A stretch of 64,000 bases of DNA from Gonatopus flavifemur (Eukaryota > Arthropoda > Insecta > Hymenoptera > Dryinidae), in the NCBI GenBank assembly GCA_018340375.1, contig JAFFJZ010000006.1, positions 26,232,001-26,296,000 of the forward strand, given 5' to 3'. The notes below the pieces were generated by a model. The model did no database searches, was not told the DNA's origin, and worked only from the letters and a program-made list of their open reading frames with translations. Position numbers and translations under genes: made by a program. Position 1 is the first letter of the stretch. Each line of letters begins with the position of its first letter. Below are positions 24,132-35,660 of the stretch, piece by piece.

Positions 24132-27100
24132 CAATCTCCAGCTTCGTTATTTTTTCACAATTATTCCAGAGTACAGGATAACTGCAAATCGATAGATGAT
24201 TTCTCCTCTACGGAAACGTATTTCCATAGACGAGATCGATCCATCGAACATTCATTCTCACAAATACGTTTTCCAGTATAAAAGTATGCATGTCTGTGCC
24301 ATTTTGCAATTAGCTGCGTCTGATGGTGAATAATGACAGAGTGCTTCTTTCTCACCTCTCAGTTGAAACCATAGCGAAACCGAATTACTCTGGCTGTCAT
24401 CGTGGCAAGAGAGGGTAATGAATTTCCCTCATCTTTTTTATTCTCCTTCTTCTTCTTCTTCATCTCCTTTCTTCGTGGTTGCTCGCGAGTACCAGGTACT
24501 AGGTGAACTTTTTGTCTCGTTCCACGACGATTCGCGAGAAAAGGAGTATATAGGAGAAAGGCAGGGAAGCAAGCAAACAGACAGCAGGCAGCAAGCAGCA
24601 AGCAGCAAGCATCCCGCAGCCGGTGGTGCGGAATTCCTTTCGATAACGACCGCAATTTAGGCTGATAAAGGAAATCGACGACTGGTAGGTACTAGCACCG
24701 CCGCTGTTACTGCTATGCTTCACCCCTTTTTTCTCGACTCGTCTGATCCGCCTTCTTCTCCTCTTCTAATACCACAGCTCCCGAAGCTGCGTGCTTTATC
24801 AGACAAGATAGGAGCGGTAGGGGTGGCGTTCTTGGATTTTCTTCCGTAATCAGTGTTTGTCAAACTGTCGCCGTGGAAAACTGTCGCTGGAACTTCTCTA
24901 TCGACGCTCTTGCGGGATCTATATCTATATACATATACATTACACGAAGGGATGCGGCGGTAAACTGCTGGGATAATCCGATTTTTCCGTCCATCCAAGG
25001 TGGATTTTATCGGCGGAAGCAAGAAGTCGTTAGGGTGGAGAAACAATTTTGCGCCAGAGGAAAAAAGCGGAATAGAGTCTTAAGTCAGGATATCGAAGGA
25101 AAAAAGAAACTTAATTGATCACGATTAATGAAATCAGCATTGAGGGATTATCCGCGAAACGGAAATTGAGACGAAATTACCACCGGTTTCGAACAGAATC
25201 TTGGTACCTTTGGGGAATGATATGTGTGTATAGATATATATATATATATACCTGTAATTCATTGATTTAGATTTTATCGTGGAATCGATAAAGACCCGTC
25301 GTACCTTTTTTTCCCGAATTGTTTCTTGATTTATAATAAAAATTCTCTTCCCATGTTCTTGGACGTTGTTGTGTCGTCTACGACACAACATAGAGAAGTC
25401 TCCAAGCTGACAGGGAATGTGTGATTTAGTTCATTACTGTGCTGTTACAAAATCGGATTGTTCAGAATTTGTTGTTTTGTTTCAAAAGCATCAGGGTCAC
25501 GTTATTAGAGAGGAAAATCCTTGTCAGGAAGAATAAACCACCTCGAAGCTTTACTCTTTGCGAGATAAAAATGTTGCTGAATATTTGAAAATGAGAGAAC
25601 AAGTTCGAAGTGTTGGAGAATTATTGTGAGGGGATGGGGATGTATTCTTCGAGTGATTCGTCAAATTACCATCTTATAAAATAATTCAATTAATCAATTA
25701 TAAAACTCTCCAAGTTGGAGTGAATTCGTGGATTTTACGAGTGAAGTTCAAAGTTTCCAGTGATCTAATGAAGATATATTTTTCATTGGACATAGTTGGG
25801 ATAAACTTCAATTAGGTACGTAGTATCTCAAGTTGAATTCTTAGAGAAAAGTTTCATTCGCAAAACTCTTGTGGATCCTGTCGGACACTTTATTACCTTC
25901 ATTTCCTGAATTTTATCCCCTTGAAAAACTGCGATTATATTTTTTTGAATTTCTCAGTTCTTTATTTTGACTATCGTTCCTCAATGTTTTTAAATATTTT
26001 CAAAGTTATCAGAAGTTTTTAGCTGTTATAGATAAATATTCTAGACTTTTTGAGCACATTTTTGGATTTCTCCATGAATATTAATCATTTGTTACCGATA
26101 TATAATAGTTGGGAAAATGTTATGAGCAAAATCATACTTGTTCCTGGAAAATTTTGTTCCCAGCGTGACGCGAGAATTTCCTTCATTCTCAATACTCAGA
26201 GGATACAGTAATTTATGGAATAAAATTCCCCCTTCTGTGTACAATCGCGAGAGCTCTCTTCAAAGAATGTTTCCACGTAATTATAAAAACATTGACCAGA
26301 AGGAACTTTTCCCACCGACTCACGAATTTCCAGGAGCACAATTTCAATTTGCAACTTTATTAACCGGACTCTTCAACGAATAAACCAGATTCCACTATAT
26401 ATAATTTCGTCCACACGAATTTATCTGCACTTTGAATTTATCTGACCGTGGATATTAAAAGCTTAAAATCCAAAGCATGTGATGGGATATACAATGTACA
26501 AGATTCAGGCATGAAAACTCCGGTAGTAGTAGTAGTAGGTATGTTAAAAATTCTCAATGGGATGTAAAGAGGAGAACTGAACTCTCCTATGTTCTTTGAA
26601 TAATTTATTTGATCGAAAAAGTTTGTAGCCCTAATCAGTTCAAATTACTCGGAAATGAGGTAAAAACTGAGCACCTTGTGAGAGTTCGATGAATTCTTTT
26701 ACTTCGTTAATATGGCTCCTCATGTTAAGCATCAATAACTCCTTTTTTCTTCCAACTGTTCATCTTGAAATTTTTATCCAAAGGATGAACAAGGATCAAC
26801 TTTGCGTAGGACATTTAGAAGAGATAAATTCCAAAATTTTGCATTCAAGCAGTGTTTTGTTCAGTATAAGTTTTCATTTCTCAAATACGCGTTTGAGTAA
26901 CTGAGCATCGAATGCAGTAAAGTACTCGTGAATCCATAAACCCACGTTTATGATGATGATGATAATGATAATGATGATGATGATGTAGTTTCCTTAGCTT
27001 TAAATCAAAACTTTAGCAATGAACTTCACAGGATTCTCTTATCTATTTATCTGAATATTAAACTTGTCACTTCTCTGATTCAACTTCATCGTTGTCTTAT

Positions 27101-29490
27101 CTTTCTCGACATTTCAATTACCGAGACTCCACGATCCCTTCAACTTGCTCTGAATGCATGTGTCAGGTTCGTTCCAAGTATTCAAAGACCCTACTTCCAT
27201 ATGCTTCGCCGACTAGAATTATCAGATTGGTGAAACTATTTCCTACGCTCCTTTATCATACATCAACTTTCCTTTGCGATTGCTCCATCTCCCAGACCGA
27301 TCGTGACCACCGTATTACCACCGGAAGATCTAAATTCTAAATTCTTGCCGCAATACATTGCGGAATATATCTCTCTGATCCGTCGAAATTTACCGTCTCA
27401 TCGACGAAACCTCATTTACCGGAGCAAAAAAATGTCAATTCATCGGTCCACCGAATTACCTCTGAAACAATTTTTCAAATTTTCCTCGAAAGAACATGAT
27501 GAAATAGAGAAGCAAACGTTGCCAAGTTGAGGTCTTGAACTTTGAAAATCTCGTAAAATATACAAAAAAAACCTTTCACGGTAAGATGTTTTTCTCGCGT
27601 CCTTTATTTTTCGTATCTAGGTTATTCTACGTGGTGCGGTATCAAAAGTGGTGTGCCATTTGGAAAAACATTGAACATATTTTTATATTTTTAGCGGAGA
27701 GTGAGTTTCTCGTTTATATAAAGAATATTTTTATTTTCCCTCAACTTCGTGGAAATTTTCGTCATATTAACGAAATGGGAAAAGGAGGGAAAAAAGATAT
27801 AATTTCATAATCTCGCAAAGAACGTGTGTATGGAATTTTGTTACTTGGATTTTTTACGATTATGTTATGATTCATGTCGTTTTTTTTTGTACAAGGGAGA
27901 GAAAGAAGAAGAGAAGTTGTTTCAACTCCCTGACAAATTCATGCACCCTCAGTGGAAGGAGATATTTAAATATAATGTGTACGACATGAGATTTATGTAT
28001 CCACATTTGTTACGGTATAACTAATTCTCAACGAGTACCATAAATCAAAGAAAAACCACAAGGTTGTGTCTTTTTGCGGCATTACGTGTATCTTTTGTAT
28101 CCCGTGCTTTGCCGGGATCGTTAAAATAATAATGTACATGTTACGAGAGAGGGAAGGAGACGAACAGGGAGTGGAGAGGATACGATATCGTTATTCGAAA
28201 GTTCTCTATACCGCTTTAGGATATTCAAATACATCCCGATCATTTTCGATACACGATCAAATGTGTGTATCCTATCCGCAGTATCATCATTAATCCTATC
28301 GGAACTTACCAAGAATATGTAATTGTGATTCGTTGTAATGACGACATTGTGTAGTTCAGTTCATGGCGTATTTACATCCCCCGTGATGGGTCTAGTACAA
28401 TCCCTCGTATCATAATATATCCTGTTGTATATATACGGGACAGGAACCCTCCCGCTGGGATCGTGAACCCAATTCAAGAGCTCATTAACTTGAATATTCA
28501 TTCTCTTTCTTGGTAATAATAAATCGAGCCAATTCTGCGCAAATTATTCATTCAGGCTTCAAATATATTTATATATAATAATAGATATCAAAATAAAATT
28601 AAGTTGAAATGCATGGGATCGATTCAACTACGAGTTTCGATAATTAATAAAGCAATGAATTGTCAATGATATCTAAGTGCCTTCCTATTAAGATTTCTGT
28701 GTTTCGTTCAACACTTCGTTTCAATTTATAGTCAAACGGGAGTAGAAAATTGCATTTAAATCTTGAATGATCGTGACTATCTCACGTATTCCAGATCCAT
28801 GCCCCATGGGTAATCACTTAATTTGCTAACGTAGAGAATCTCGAAGGTGCTGACGCATTAATCGCGTCTATTGGAATCGATTAGCTGTGTGAAATTCGTT
28901 TTCCCTTCTCGGAACTATCAACGGAATCGTTTCATATCTCATTTGACGAATTAACGAAATTTTCAAACTTTTCTAATTACAGGGAGAAGAGAAGAAACGA
29001 TTCCTGTCTCCCAAACTTTCAATTGCCAAAGATATTCAGAATGGTAAATAACGTTGTATAGGGTATTGACGAGTTCCCGTCATTTACAGATCAAAACGTG
29101 ACGCGTGTCTGCCCTAAACGGTAAAGTTACTACTTCGAAACGCCAGGTGGCGCGTGTCGCTGCCGCTCTCTCTCAGTGCCAAAGATAACTATCTCTGGAT
29201 ATATCACTTCTCTCTCTATTGTTCATCAGATCAGTGTTGTCACGATATATCAAAACGATAATAGAAGCATATCTTGGTTTATTTCGTGTACAAGAATAAG
29301 ATGATTCATTATTCCGATTCATTGGGTACAAAGTCGAAAATCCAGGCGTTAAATATTTCATTGAACCACGTAGGAATTGAGATAATCCATTATTTCAACT
29401 CTACATCGGATATTCATTCAGATTAGGTATTTTCGCCCCGGACCCCGACATCCGAAGAGTAGAAATATTTTGTTCAGATGAGGAGAAAAT
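24132..29490. other. Gene-free stretch with simple repeats
   Basis: Simple repeats are (TTC)n near 24442-24462, an AGC/CAG tract near 24583-24612, (AT)n near 25229-25252, a GTA tract near 26521-26538 and (GAT)n near 26949-26986. A short perfect hairpin lies at 25367-25390 and a CTCF-like string at 29143. The open frames at 24359-24723 and 27092-27530 have no family resemblance, and the former follow the triplet repeats. Confidence 0.45.
25367..25390. repeat. Near-perfect 24-nt hairpin
   Basis: The 11-nt arm TGTTGTGTCGT is followed by CT and then its exact complement ACGACACAACA. The two-base loop makes it almost a palindrome. Nothing nearby assigns a function. Confidence 0.6.
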
Positions 29491-29497
29491 TTTTGTT

Positions 29498-29504
29498 TAT
29501 AAAA
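29498..29504 (+). promoter_or_regulatory. TATA box-like TATAAAA
   Basis: TATAAAA is followed about 33 bases downstream by TCATAGT, a loose initiator, and then by the ATG at 29607. In AT-rich DNA this string is common by chance. It is noted only because it precedes the signal-peptide-like start. Confidence 0.15.
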
Positions 29505-29606
29505 CATCAAATTTCGAATTATTTCGAATATCATAGTTCTTCTCCACGTGTTTCGATTTAACACGACTAGACGTTATCCCTTCGGTACACATCCATCACA
29601 ATTATT

Positions 29607-29879
29607 ATGGAGGCACGCACACTTGCATGTTTAGTACTCGTATTGATTATATCACAGAGCCGAGGAGAAATCTTCGTTATCAGTTATGTTTGTTCAGGGT
29701 TATTTGGAGTACATAGCGTGCGAATATGTGTTATAAAGTATACCATCATCTTTGAATTACAAATCTCGCGTCAATTAGCGGGATTATCAATTGCATTTCG
29801 AGGATTGATTTATCGGTACTCGAAGACAAAAATCGAGCATCCAGTTAGATTTTTATATGTTTTTTTGTTGCAAAGTTAA
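29607..29879 (+). other. Weak candidate for a secreted-peptide first exon
   Basis: The frame opens with MEARTLACLVLVLIISQ, a short charged start and a hydrophobic core, followed by SRGE where a signal peptidase could cut. It is one of the few starts in the window that looks like a eukaryotic signal peptide, and a TATA-like box lies about 109 bp upstream of the ATG. The remaining residues of the 90-aa frame look like random translation of AT-rich DNA. No good GT donor follows the leader (best is GTTATC at about 29674). It may well be chance. The product is unknown. Confidence 0.15.
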
Positions 29880-32040
29880 AACAAAAAAAAAGCAATAATA
29901 TAATGTTCCTTGTAACAAGAATGCGGATGAAATTATTCGTACAAAGTGTATCAAGAATATCAACATCTTTCCAACTCTCGTCTAGTTTCAATGTTTTAAA
30001 ATATGTAAAATTTATCTTTCCTGAAGCTTCGTTTCGTTTTCTAGGACATCACCAACGACCCAAATCGGGGAATCTGTAGATATCTTAAGGTTAAGAGTTC
30101 ATTTAATTCTCAGAATTCATGAAGAAAAACGCATGGTGTTCCACTTTCGTGTACCAACTCAACTTGGAAGCTGGAATATCGTAAGATGTACTTTATTAAT
30201 CTCTTCATTTATTCTCGCGTACTCCCCGATGGATTTTCCGTCTTTCTTTGTGTACCTTTTGTGAGAGTTAGTTACCATGGCAAATTAATTCCTTCCCATA
30301 TTCGAACGGTTATATACATGATTGAATATCCCCTTTCAGAGAATTTTAGAACGTTAATCCGCGAAGAACGTCGTAAATTTTTGTATTCTATAAATAGTTC
30401 TTAACAAAAGACAGTCATTTTGTGGGGAAAATGAGAACTAAGGACACGATATGAAATCATTTCTGTGGGACAAATAATTCTTCATCATCCAGGAAACATT
30501 ACACTCGTAATATTATATCGGAAAAACCATATTCCCAACTGAAAGTAACGGTAGACGTCCACATTGTCCGCGTAAGCATTTGTTAGCGCCATAAAAATCA
30601 CGTGTGCGATATTATACTCGAGAGGAGTAAATTTTATACCTCCACCGAAGAATTCTTCACTCATTTTTTTATTCATATACAATATCAGTTATACAGCATC
30701 GATGATGGGAGAATTCATCATTATTCGAAAGCTGTCGAGATGTTTAGCCTCGGTGAAATATCTCTCACATTAATCTTTAGAGCAATTAAAATAATACTTA
30801 CTCTTCGTTCGCGGGAAGTATAAAATCTTATTAGAAATACCGATTCCTTCATCAAACTGAGGTTTCATTTCAGAGCAAACCGCAGTGAGTTTTATTCACT
30901 TTCAAACTCACGGATATAACTTCTAATGAGTCATCCAATATGTTACGATACTACCCACAAGATTTTTATGCGAATGTTTTAAATCCTCGTAAGTACTAAA
31001 GCTGTTACATTTGCTATATCGTTCATCCAAGAATCTTCCCTTCTGAGATACTATTCCATGATTTATATATTTATTCGAGGTTATAAAATGATGAGATATA
31101 TGTAATAGAATTATGGGAGAAATATATATTCCGAGAAGACTAAATTCCAAACGTTCGGTAAAGGATTGGATAGGTTTTGATCACATTCATTTTGAACGTT
31201 GCGTTTCACGCGAAATTCCACGTCATTACATTAAACAAAGTGTACAGCTATTCAGCTTTATCTTCATCGAACATCATCAAAATACAATCGATTCATGGCG
31301 ATCGCATCGAAAAACGAACAAACCGTGTCCATATATCATTCATAACTTACAGTCAACGTATTTGAACTGCATCATCCATCATTAGTTATTTTCCCTGGTT
31401 TCGTTCGGTAAAGTATATTGGTTTGGAAACACGCTTTAGCGCATACGTTCTCGTATACGCGTACCTATATCCCTCTGCACGTAAAATTGTTTGCCTCGAG
31501 CTGTTGTACGATAATTATAACGACAGTAGCATAATTTGAAGAAATTTGACGAACCTTTATCCTATGAATTATGACAAACTGCGTGAAATATCTGTGTATA
31601 CCGTTGAATCGATAAAATAGATGCCAGGGTTAATTTGAAATTAAAAGACGAGGATTATCGTTTTCGCGTGAAATTGTATCTTTTGAGAATAAACTTTGAA
31701 AGATACAGAGAGAGATCGGCATGATGCGGGGAAAAGGTAGAAATGAAAAGAGCAAAGGAAAACTTGAATTATCTGATGTGTTCATCAAAGTGAGAATGAA
31801 ATGAAATAGTTAATGTGCATTCAACTAGATGAGCTGTTACATAATGAAGAATGATGAAAGGTGATTTTCTAGATGTACAGAAAATAAATAACAGTTCATC
31901 TTGAATTTGAAAATTCTCATCAAATGTGAGGACAGATGTTCAAATAAATTACAGGGAGGTCGGATAAAATCGGGTACCATAACTTCAATCGGTCATAGAG
32001 AAGTTCCTATCAGCGATAAATTGATCAACCAAAACTTCCG
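29880..32040. other. Gene-free stretch
   Basis: No gene or repeat structure was recognised. The short open frames have no domain. Confidence 0.45.
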
Positions 32041-32805
32041 ACCCATGTGTGTATGGAACAATGGTCCAGTTATGGACCAAGCCTGGCACAAGACCTGCCG
32101 AGACTTGTCTTGAAAAATTCAGTAAACTTGGCAAACTTGGTCCAAATGATTCGCCAAGCATCAATCAATGTTTCTTTCATCACAGATACTGATGAGAAGG
32201 GTAATTTGATCCATATTTCAGCTCAAAGTTCTTCCTCGGAATACAAACGATAGATTGAATGTGCCAAGACTGGGACGAGCTTGGGTTTTTCCCAGTCTTC
32301 TAAATTCCCGCATGGGAAAGACATCTTGAAATCCTGTAGAGAGTTCTTCAAGATCAGTTGATTTCCGTGTATGATCACATTTAAAAGTAGCCTATTACCA
32401 TTGAGTCAAGTTTTATTCTCATTTAGATCAACTATATTTATCTTAGTGTGTGAAACTGAAGTGCGGGACCAATCATGGGGAGGAGATTGGACTGGTCTTG
32501 GCCCGATAGTTATGCACAAGTCTTTATCCATTGTGAACTAATTGAAAACACCGTGCCACCTATGTGGACAACATCGGCTTAAATAATCTTAACGATTGCT
32601 TGATTTTTACGCTTGTGCCAAGCTTGTACCAAGTGCAATGGCCATTCCAAGAATACGAACAAATGTCTCATGACAGCGGGACAATCATGGAACCAATCAT
32701 TATGGGTCCAATTATTTTTAACGGAGGTTTGTTCCTGATACACGTGCCAATCCTGGGACGAGCTTGGGTTTTTTTCCAGTCCTGGCAATACCTGCATGGG
32801 AGTTT
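32041..32805. repeat. Two adjoining islands rich in CCAAGC / TTGGNAC words
   Basis: The block from 32041 (ACCCATGTGTGTATGGAAC) to about 32311 (CCCGCATGGGAAAG), and a second from about 32460 to 32805 (ending CCTGCATGGGAGTTTCC), share GGACCAAGCCTGG, CAAGCTTGGG and GACGAGCTTGGG. The start of the first is almost the same as the start of the island at 56464, through GGCACAAGACCTGCCGAGAC. Both are non-coding, and the small frames here are shadows of the repeat. Confidence 0.55.
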
Positions 32806-32849
32806 CCTTATTCATTCATCAACAACATACTATTCGTATATTGTTTTAA

Positions 32850-34842
32850 CCCATCAAGTCCGGGAAATGCAGGATTTCAACTGTAATTTTAAACGTTGCA
32901 AATGATATATAAATCATTAAAAACTCATGGCAAAAATACCTTAGCTACTATTTTCGAGGTTGCTCTTTCGGTTGCTGAGGTCAAAATTACCCTCAGATGG
33001 CGCTGGAATACCGATATGGCCGATTTAAAATAAAAAGTCGACAAAAAATTGGAGGATATTTGACTTTGTGATTTTCCCACGGGTTGAAAATGCACTCAAA
33101 ATTATTCAAAACATCAACCAAGGGTGCACAAAATATCTCAACTTCACGATAGAATTTTTTCCCAGACTTGAAGGAGACCTAACCTTTCTCAATTTACCAT
33201 ATATTCACCAAAATAACTCGCAATTCTGAGAATCTAGAGAAAATTGACAGGACATATAATTTTATTCGTTCAGTATTCTTCGAGAGAAGTACCCGGAGGT
33301 TTTTGAGGTCGCTGACTACGAATCAAACATCAGATTTTCAAAATTCAAAATGACGGATCCAAGATGGCGGACGAAAAGTCAAAAAAAGCCTTGAAAATGG
33401 ATGAAAATCGGTATGTATGGGTTTTTGAGGTTCCTGATTACGGATCCATTATCAGATTTTCAAAATTCAAGATGGTGGATGAAAAGTCAAAAAAAGCCTC
33501 GGAGATGGATTGAAATCGATCCACCGAGGTTATTGAGGTCGCTGATTACGAATTCAGCATTAGATTCCCAGAATTCAAGATGGTGGACCCAAGATGGTGG
33601 ACGAAAATTCGAGAAAACTCTCGAAGATGGATGAAAATCGGTATACTGGGGTTTTTGAGGTCACTGACAACGAATCCAGCATCAGATGTTCAAAATCCAA
33701 GATGGCGGATTCAATATGACATACCGAAATTCATGACATCATTCAAAATCATGCAATAATGTTTATACGTGAAGTTTCTGCAAGAAAATTGGTTGTTTCT
33801 GTCCGTTAATCATTCCATGTGCACGTTTCCCAAGTCAAACTACGTAGCAAGTTTATATTCTTGTATGTTCCCCGATAACTCAGTTCTTCATGCGATAAGC
33901 TTCGTCTTTATTTTCTCCGATTCACTTGATGATAATGTCAAATTCAATTACCCTAATAATAACTGATATTCACTTCTAATATTTTCATCACGTGTTACCA
34001 GTCTAATTACACAGCGACCCCAAAAATCTCCTCGTATACACATCTTATCGTGATTTAGAAGCATTTTATGAATTTCAGTATGCCATATTGAATCCGCCAT
34101 CTTGGATTTTGGAAATCTGATGCTGGATCCGTTGTCAGTGACCTCAAGAACCCCAGTATACCGATTTTCATCCATCTTCGAGAGTTTTCTCGAATTTTCG
34201 TCCACCATCTTGGGTCCGCCATCTTGAATTTCGGAAAGCTGATGCTGGATTCGTAATCAGAGACCTCAAAAACCTCACCATACCGATTCTCATCCATTTT
34301 CAAGGCTTTTTCTGACTTTTCGTCCACCATCTTGGATCCGTCATTTTGAATTTTGAAAATTTGATGTTTGATTCGTAGTCAGCGATCTCAAAAACCTCCG
34401 GGTACTTCTGGAAGAATACTGAACGAATAAAATTATATGTCCTGTCAATTTTCTCTAGATTCTCAGAATTGCGAGTTATTTTGGTGAATATATGGTAAAT
34501 TGAGAGAGGTTAGGTCTCCTTCAAGCCTGGGAAAAAATTCTATCGTAAAGTTGAGATATTTTGTGCACCCTTGGTTGATGTTTTGAATAATTTTGAGTGC
34601 ATTTTCAACCCGTGAAAAAATCACAAAGTCAAATATCCTCCAATTTTTTGTCGACTTTTTATTTTAAATCGGCCATATCGGTATTCCAGCGCCATCTGAG
34701 GGTAATTTTGACCTCAGCAACCGAAAGAGCAACCTCGAAAATAGTAGGTAAGGTATTTTTGCCATGAGTTTTTAATGATTTATATATCATTTGCAACGTT
34801 TAAAGTTACAGTTGAAATCCTGCATTTCCCGGACTTAATGGG
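32850..34842. mobile_element. 2-kb TTAA-flanked foldback element (piggyBac-type)
   Basis: The left end is TTAA plus CCCATCAAGTCCGGGAAAT. The right end, complemented, is CCCATTAAGTCCGGGAAAT followed by TTAA. Arms of roughly 0.8 kb (about 32850-33733 and 34069-34842) are complementary over nearly their whole length. Within each arm a unit of about 110-120 bp is tandemly repeated (left-arm starts near 33301, 33421, 33531 and 33651), each with AAGATGGYGGA and GATGAAAATCGGT. The spacer, about 33734-34068, is single-copy. ATATGGCCGATTTAAA links it to the foldback at 16755. There is no transposase ORF. Transcribed, it would form a very long hairpin. Confidence 0.85.
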
Positions 34843-35308
34843 TTAAAGTTAACATGATTTTTTCTCATATTGCATTCGATAAAAATTTCGGAAACAGAAA
34901 TTTCATGTTTGGAAATTGATATATTTTGAGAAACTAAAAAAAATGGTTCAGGGAGAGAATTTTTTTCAGGTCAACTCAGTTAAGAACAAAAGTCGCAAGC
35001 ACACGCAAAGGGACTTTCAAGAATGAACATCTTTCGATAACCATTTTAGAATAAAAACATAAATTGGAAGGCAAAATCCTGAGTACCCCGTTTGACTCCA
35101 CAGTAATTTGTTGAGTTCGATATGGCTCAGATGAATTATCCGTGGCTCTGTCTTGAGAGACTGGTAAAACGCTTGAAGCTCACTACACAAATGCAACAAC
35201 TTTGACTATTTTTTCGCAGAAAACTTCAAATAATAACGTTCCAAGTGAGAAACCACGTTGCATCAATGTTGTTGTTCTCTCCAACTGCTCAAAATGTCTA
35301 CTGCTACT

Positions 35309-35660
35309 ACCCATGTAAAAATTCACCAGTGGCGCAAGCCTGAGCCAGCTCTGACGAGCATCGGCGGAGCCAATAACATTGTTTTCATGCCTGAGGCAGC
35401 GGTGTTGAAAGGTCGCCAATGTTGGCGTAGGCTTGATTCAATGTTCCTGCTATGGTTAGCCGATACAAAACTTTACTATAAAACCAATGTTTAATGAATC
35501 CTGAACCAATGCTGGCACAAACTTGCGCCAACATCGTTGCAACACTCTTCATCTTTGTATCGCCGACACAGGCACGATATTACCTCTATTGTTACCCGTG
35601 GTCAACATTGGCGGAATCAGCGTTTGCTGTTAGAAACAAGCACTAATCGAGGAGATATTG
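35309..35660. repeat. Island with the ACCCATGTAAAAATTCACC terminus
   Basis: The terminus matches those at 3185 and 8928. The interior has GGCGCAAGCC, GGCGGAGCC, TGGCGYAGG and GCGCCAAC words in both orientations. A clear opposite end was not found. It is non-coding. Confidence 0.45.

Noticed and set aside
24418..24723. Open frames on both strands with Ser/Ala/Cys-rich runs
   Set aside because: They come from TTC and AGC triplet repeats, which stay open in all phases.
33948..34330. Minus-strand frames reading KMDENRYTGV and KMADSIW-like peptides
   Set aside because: They are translations of the tandem units in the foldback arm. The same DNA is open in several frames and both arms, so they are not independent genes.
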